Below, in pieces: positions 60,344 through 64,000 of a stretch of DNA of 64,000 nucleotides (positions within the stretch are counted from its first letter, which is position 1; each line of letters starts with the position of its first letter). The stretch is from Leptolyngbya sp. NIES-3755. GTDB lineage: Bacteria; Cyanobacteriota; Cyanobacteriia; Leptolyngbyales; Leptolyngbyaceae. The DNA is taken from the NCBI GenBank assembly GCA_001548435.1, contig AP017309.1, forward strand, positions 1 through 64,000. The letters run 5' to 3'. A program made the position numbers and the translations under genes. The notes under the pieces were generated by a model, which worked only from the letters and a program-made list of their open reading frames with translations, was not told the DNA's origin and searched no databases.

Positions 60344-62863
60344 TTAAAAGTTTACGTACTGATAAAAGATTTTTTTGACGATATCTGCTGTCATAACGTA
60401 AGTTGCAATGATCGCGCCTAGAGCCAGCACAAAACCCAACGGTAACGGTTGAAATCCGAGTAGGGTTGCTAAAGGTGTCCAGGGAATGAGCAGGGTCACT
60501 CCGATCGTCGCCAGCGTTGCCATTAACAAATATTTTCCTGGCTTACTGTTGAGAATCGATTGGCGAGTCCGAACCACTAGCACCACCAGCGAGGCGGAGA
60601 CGACAGACTCCAAAAACCACCCGGTTCTAAACTGTTCGGGTTGAGCATGTAGCAACAACAGCAGCACCCCAAACGTCAGATAATCGAAGATTGAACTGAG
60701 CAAACCAAACACGACCATGAAGTTTCGGATAAATTTGATATTCATCCGGCGAGGTTGGTTGACTAACTCTTTGTCTACGCGATCGGTGGCGATCGTCAAT
60801 TCTGGGAAATCGGTCAGCAGATTCGTCAGCAAAATCTGACTGGGCAGCAGCGGCAAAAAAGGCAGAACTAGAGAAATTCCTGCCATGCTAAACATATTGC
60901 CAAAATTGGCGCTCGTTGCCATAAAGACATACTTCAACGTGTTGGCAAAGGTAATCCGTCCTGCCTTTACGCCTTCAACGAGGACATTCAAATCTTTTTG
61001 CATCAACACAATATCAGCCGCTTCTTTAGCGACATCAACGGCGCTCTCGACAGAGATACCCACATCAGCAGCATGAAGCGCAGCAGCATCGTTAATGCCG
61101 TCTCCTAGATACCCCACAACATTTCCTGCTTTTTTAAGGGCGATGATGATGCGCTCTTTTTGGTTGGGTTCGACTTCGGCAAAAACAGTGGTCTGTTGAA
61201 CTCGATGCATCAAGGCTTCATCACTGAGCTTCTCTAGCTCGGAGCCTGTCAGCGTCTTCGGTTCAGGCAGTCCTACTTGCTGAATGATGCTGATCGCAAC
61301 CGCCTTGCTGTCTCCGGTCATCATCTTTGGGGTGATTCCTAGCCGTTCTAGTTCTTTGAGGGTGTCCGCAACGCCTGCTTTGGGCGGATCGAAGAGTGCC
61401 AGGTAGCCCAGGAAGGTCATGTTCGTTTCATCCTCTTTACTGAAAGAATCTTGATTAAAATCGCGATACGACACACCCAAGGCTCTAAAGCCTTGATTGC
61501 CCAGTTCTTCAGCCTGTTGGTAGAGCTTTTGTCTCTGGTTTGCAATGTCAATCGCTTTCCCCTCAGCAGTCTCAACGGTTGAGCAGACCTCCAGAATATT
61601 TTTCAGTGCGCCTTTTGTGACCATCAGATAGGTACTCCCTGTCTTGAACAGGATGCTTAAACGTTTGCGGTTAAAGTCATAGGGCACTTCATCGAGCTTT
61701 TGATAGCCTGAAATATCGAATGTTTTGTATTCACGAATCGCTTGATCGATCGGGTTTACATAGCCTGACTCAGCGGCAGCATTCAAATAAGCGTAGAGGA
61801 GAACGCGATCGCTGTCTTTCCCCGACCCATCCAGCGCCGCGTGAATTCTCACCGCGCCTTCCGTCAGCGTCCCGGTCTTATCGGTGCAAAACACATTCAT
61901 ACAGCCAAAGTTCTCGATCGCGGGTAATCGTTTGACGATCACCTGCTTGGTCGCCATTTTCTTAGCACCTCGCGCCAGATTAACGCTGACGATCGCAGGC
62001 AGCAGTTGGGGAGTTAAACCAACTGCCAGCGCCAGAGAAAACAGAAAGGATTCCAGCACGGGGCGCTGGAGATAGACGTTGGCAACAAAAATGAGAACTA
62101 CTAAGATTAGCGTCACTTCCATGAGAAAGTAGCCAAACTTGCTGAGTCCATGTTCAAATTCCGTTGCGGGAGGTCTGAGTTTCAGGCGTTCTGAGACTTT
62201 GCCAAATTCAGTGTCTTTTCCAATGCAAACGACGACAGCTTTCGCGGTTCCACTGATGACATTCGTTCCCAGGTAGAGCGCATTAGTGCGCTGGCTCAGT
62301 CCAGTTTCGACAGGCAGTACGCCGCTGAACTTGTTAACTGGGTAGGTTTCTCCAGTCAGTGCGGCTTCATTTACTGAGAGATCTTTTGACTCTAAAACGA
62401 GACAATCGCCCGGAATATTTTTACCTGCACTCAGCAACACAATATCGCCCCTGACGACTTCCTGATTGGGGATTTCTTGAGACTGACCCTCCCGCAAAAC
62501 CGTTGCTTTAACTTGCACGAGTGCCAATAATTTTTCGACCGCGTTCGAGGCTCCTCGCTCTTGCCAAAATCCTAATAGCCCACTAATTAGAACGATCGTC
62601 AGAATGAGAATGGCATCTGCCGCATCTTGAAGAAAAATCGAGAGCACCGCCGCAAAAATCAGAATCAAGATAATCGGACTCTTGAACTGATTGAGCAACA
62701 GCATCCACGGGCTTGATTGATGTGTTTGTTTAAGGCTGCTTGCGCTAAACTCGCTCAAGCGTTGTTTCGCTTCTTGACGGCTTAACCCCGCGATCGTAGA
62801 GTGCGTCTGCTGAAGTACCTGATCTCTGGACAAACTCCAAAACGGGAAATTTTGAGGATTCAT
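60344..62863 (-). CDS. mgtA: magnesium-translocating P-type ATPase
   Basis: The product of about 839 residues starts at ATG 62863 with AAAGGA upstream; the open frame extends to 62917. It has a cation ATPase N-domain (TIAGLSRQEAKQRLSEF), actuator loop ALTGETYP, phosphorylation site CTDKTGTLTEG near residue 340, MMTGDS, hinge GYLGDGINDA, and the P3B hallmark NFGNMFSMAGISLVLPFLPLLPSQILLTNLLTDFPELTIATD in the late helices. About ten membrane helices are present. It pumps Mg2+ into the cell. All catalytic motifs are intact. Confidence 0.95.
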   Translation of the reverse strand: MNPQNFPFWSLSRDQVLQQTHSTIAGLSRQEAKQRLSEFSASSLKQTHQSSPWMLLLNQFKSPIILILIFAAVLSIFLQDAADAILILTIVLISGLLGFWQERGASNAVEKLLALVQVKATVLREGQSQEIPNQEVVRGDIVLLSAGKNIPGDCLVLESKDLSVNEAALTGETYPVNKFSGVLPVETGLSQRTNALYLGTNVISGTAKAVVVCIGKDTEFGKVSERLKLRPPATEFEHGLSKFGYFLMEVTLILVVLIFVANVYLQRPVLESFLFSLALAVGLTPQLLPAIVSVNLARGAKKMATKQVIVKRLPAIENFGCMNVFCTDKTGTLTEGAVRIHAALDGSGKDSDRVLLYAYLNAAAESGYVNPIDQAIREYKTFDISGYQKLDEVPYDFNRKRLSILFKTGSTYLMVTKGALKNILEVCSTVETAEGKAIDIANQRQKLYQQAEELGNQGFRALGVSYRDFNQDSFSKEDETNMTFLGYLALFDPPKAGVADTLKELERLGITPKMMTGDSKAVAISIIQQVGLPEPKTLTGSELEKLSDEALMHRVQQTTVFAEVEPNQKERIIIALKKAGNVVGYLGDGINDAAALHAADVGISVESAVDVAKEAADIVLMQKDLNVLVEGVKAGRITFANTLKYVFMATSANFGNMFSMAGISLVLPFLPLLPSQILLTNLLTDFPELTIATDRVDKELVNQPRRMNIKFIRNFMVVFGLLSSIFDYLTFGVLLLLLHAQPEQFRTGWFLESVVSASLVVLVVRTRQSILNSKPGKYLLMATLATIGVTLLIPWTPLATLLGFQPLPLGFVLALGAIIATYVMTADIVKKIFYQYVNF

Positions 62864-62966
62864 TGGGTTTAATTCCTTTGTTCGATGCTTCTCTTTGATC
62901 GCCGCAGAGACCTGCAATTGTTTCTTCCACTGAACCTGCCAATCTCCTCATCCATTTAAGCGAAAC

Positions 62967-64000
62967 TCATTTGAACGCTTTGATTAAAGCCTCAAGTTGC
63001 ACTCGCAGCGACTTGTCGTGCGGCGAGACGGGTGGGATCTGGCGATCGATACCGAGAAATTCATAGACTGCCATCTGAGCCGCTCGCACCGAATACTCGA
63101 CGGTGAAGACGACATCATCAGGAATTTCGACAAACTGGCTGATGAAAGCGAGGTTCTTCGAGCTATGAGGAATTGGCAAGGGTCGATCGGTGCGTAAACG
63201 AGGCATAAACATACTGGTGATGTAGGGCATTCGGCAAGGAATACAGTTCGCCGATTTTACAGTCTCCAGATCAAATCTCAGATGTCCGCAAAGTTCTCGC
63301 AGAATCTCTTCGCCGTTGCACTCGGTCATCGGTTTGGGCACGAAATCACCCACGCGATCGGGAAACAGCGCATAGCCCCAAAAGACTTGGACATCAGCAG
63401 GCTGATTTGCAAAGTGGGGTTGATAGGCAAGCACGATCGACATCAGCCAGTTTGAGTCTTTAAACGTGACCAGTCCGCCAGTTCCCGGTTGATTGCCGCT
63501 AAATTTGATCATCTTGTCGAAGAACGCAGGGTTTTTAAGCGTGACGGTGAAAGATTCCCAAGAAGACTCTGCAATGCTGCTGTTAAATGCAGCAGGATTC
63601 CCGAAATCTGAACTTTCCGCCGCCAGTTTTTCCCACAGAGTCCAACTGTCGCTGTCGTGTTTAGTCAGCTTTTGAGGCGGGCTTGTCATAGAACCCAAAC
63701 TTGAGGCATCGGTCATCGAGCCGTTTTGCAGAAACACAAGGTCGCCATCTTTAACCGCGATCACTTTGCTCTCACCACTTTGCTGATAATGAATGCCTGT
63801 CACTACAAGCTTGCTCTCTTCGATGTGGCGATCGAGATCCGTCACCTTGCAATTTGAAATGAAATGGACATTTTGATCTGCAAGCCAGCTTTGTAAGGGG
63901 CGAACTAATGAATCGTACTGATTGTAGATAGTTCGCTTCACACCAGCCAAGGTTTCAATTCGAGAGAATTCGAGCATGAAACGATGCAAATAACGCTTGA
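62967..64000 (-). CDS. ohyA: oleate hydratase, C-terminal part (runs off window)
   Basis: About 345 residues are seen, open to the window edge (the visible part begins KRYLHRFMLEFSRIETLAGVKRTIYNQYDSL), so the N-terminal FAD-binding domain with its Rossmann motif lies beyond 64,000. The family adds water across the cis double bond of oleate and related fatty acids. Typical segments are LQNGSMTDASSLGSM, GNQPGTGGLVTFKDSNWLMS, and CIPCRMPYITSMFMPR, then SKNLAFISQFVEIPDDVVFTVEYSVRAAQ. The family is commonly listed as the 67 kDa myosin-cross-reactive antigen. It is 104 bp upstream of mgtA on the same strand. Confidence 0.9.
   Translation of the reverse strand, partial: KRYLHRFMLEFSRIETLAGVKRTIYNQYDSLVRPLQSWLADQNVHFISNCKVTDLDRHIEESKLVVTGIHYQQSGESKVIAVKDGDLVFLQNGSMTDASSLGSMTSPPQKLTKHDSDSWTLWEKLAAESSDFGNPAAFNSSIAESSWESFTVTLKNPAFFDKMIKFSGNQPGTGGLVTFKDSNWLMSIVLAYQPHFANQPADVQVFWGYALFPDRVGDFVPKPMTECNGEEILRELCGHLRFDLETVKSANCIPCRMPYITSMFMPRLRTDRPLPIPHSSKNLAFISQFVEIPDDVVFTVEYSVRAAQMAVYEFLGIDRQIPPVSPHDKSLRVQLEALIKAFK

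Overview
The window reads as cyanobacterial DNA. The octamer GCGATCGC (HIP1) and its core CGATCG recur throughout, and many products are of cyanobacterial type (DUF2808, DUF4058, Rpn-like nucleases, AAA-like ATPases, an RppA/RppB-like two-component pair). No replication, partition, rRNA or tRNA gene was found, so plasmid versus chromosome cannot be decided. The left two thirds (1 to about 42,000) look like accessory, plasmid-like DNA full of insertion sequences and broken genes. The right third (about 42,300 to the end) is an orderly, mostly minus-strand block of transport and metal-homeostasis genes.

Left edge (1-3,300): an AT-rich region with repeated ATATCTATCC-type boxes and a 20-bp inverted repeat, two small genes (one an HNH endonuclease), then a telomere resolvase (protelomerase) homologue with more boxes just upstream of it. 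3,500-23,700 is a graveyard. It holds an IS4-family element, two identical inverted IS3-family copies (each with its own 3-bp target duplication, each splitting a recognisable gene), an ISAs1-family element with a frameshift, a possible Tn7/Tn5053-like transposon end, and fragments of RND efflux, DUF1993, cupin, NadR-like and HEAT-repeat genes. Intact among them are an MFS exporter, two alpha/beta hydrolases, a TetR regulator with a perfect palindromic operator, a glycosyltransferase and several unknown genes.

23,700-27,800: a LysR regulator, a palindrome-rich gap, and two tandem tyrosine recombinase genes. The gap between the recombinases holds a perfect 11+6+11 dif-like site, plus long palindromes that recur at 39.4-39.7 kb.

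28,000-41,900: two copies of a three-gene cassette, each made of a PD-(D/E)XK-type gene, a protein with C-x2-C-x18-C-x5-C, and a 230-250 aa protein. The nuclease-like gene differs between copies (Rpn family in one, DUF4058 in the other). Between the cassettes lie an unknown gene, an IS1-family element that truncates an AAA-like ATPase, a complete AAA-like ATPase, and a Mu-type transposition module (MuA-like DDE transposase, MuB-like ATPase, two small genes, then a repeat-rich stretch). The duplicated cassette is my best candidate for an undescribed system.

42,300-64,000: a Mn/Zn-type ABC importer operon, a two-component operon headed by a DUF2808 protein, a cell-wall amidase, a DUF1269 protein, signal peptidase I with a translationally coupled Gly/His-rich protein, an MFS exporter, a Cys-rich copper-binding protein, a four-gene HlyD/ABC-2 efflux operon, an MgtA-type Mg2+ ATPase followed by a 50-residue membrane protein, and the C-terminal part of an oleate hydratase running off the right edge.
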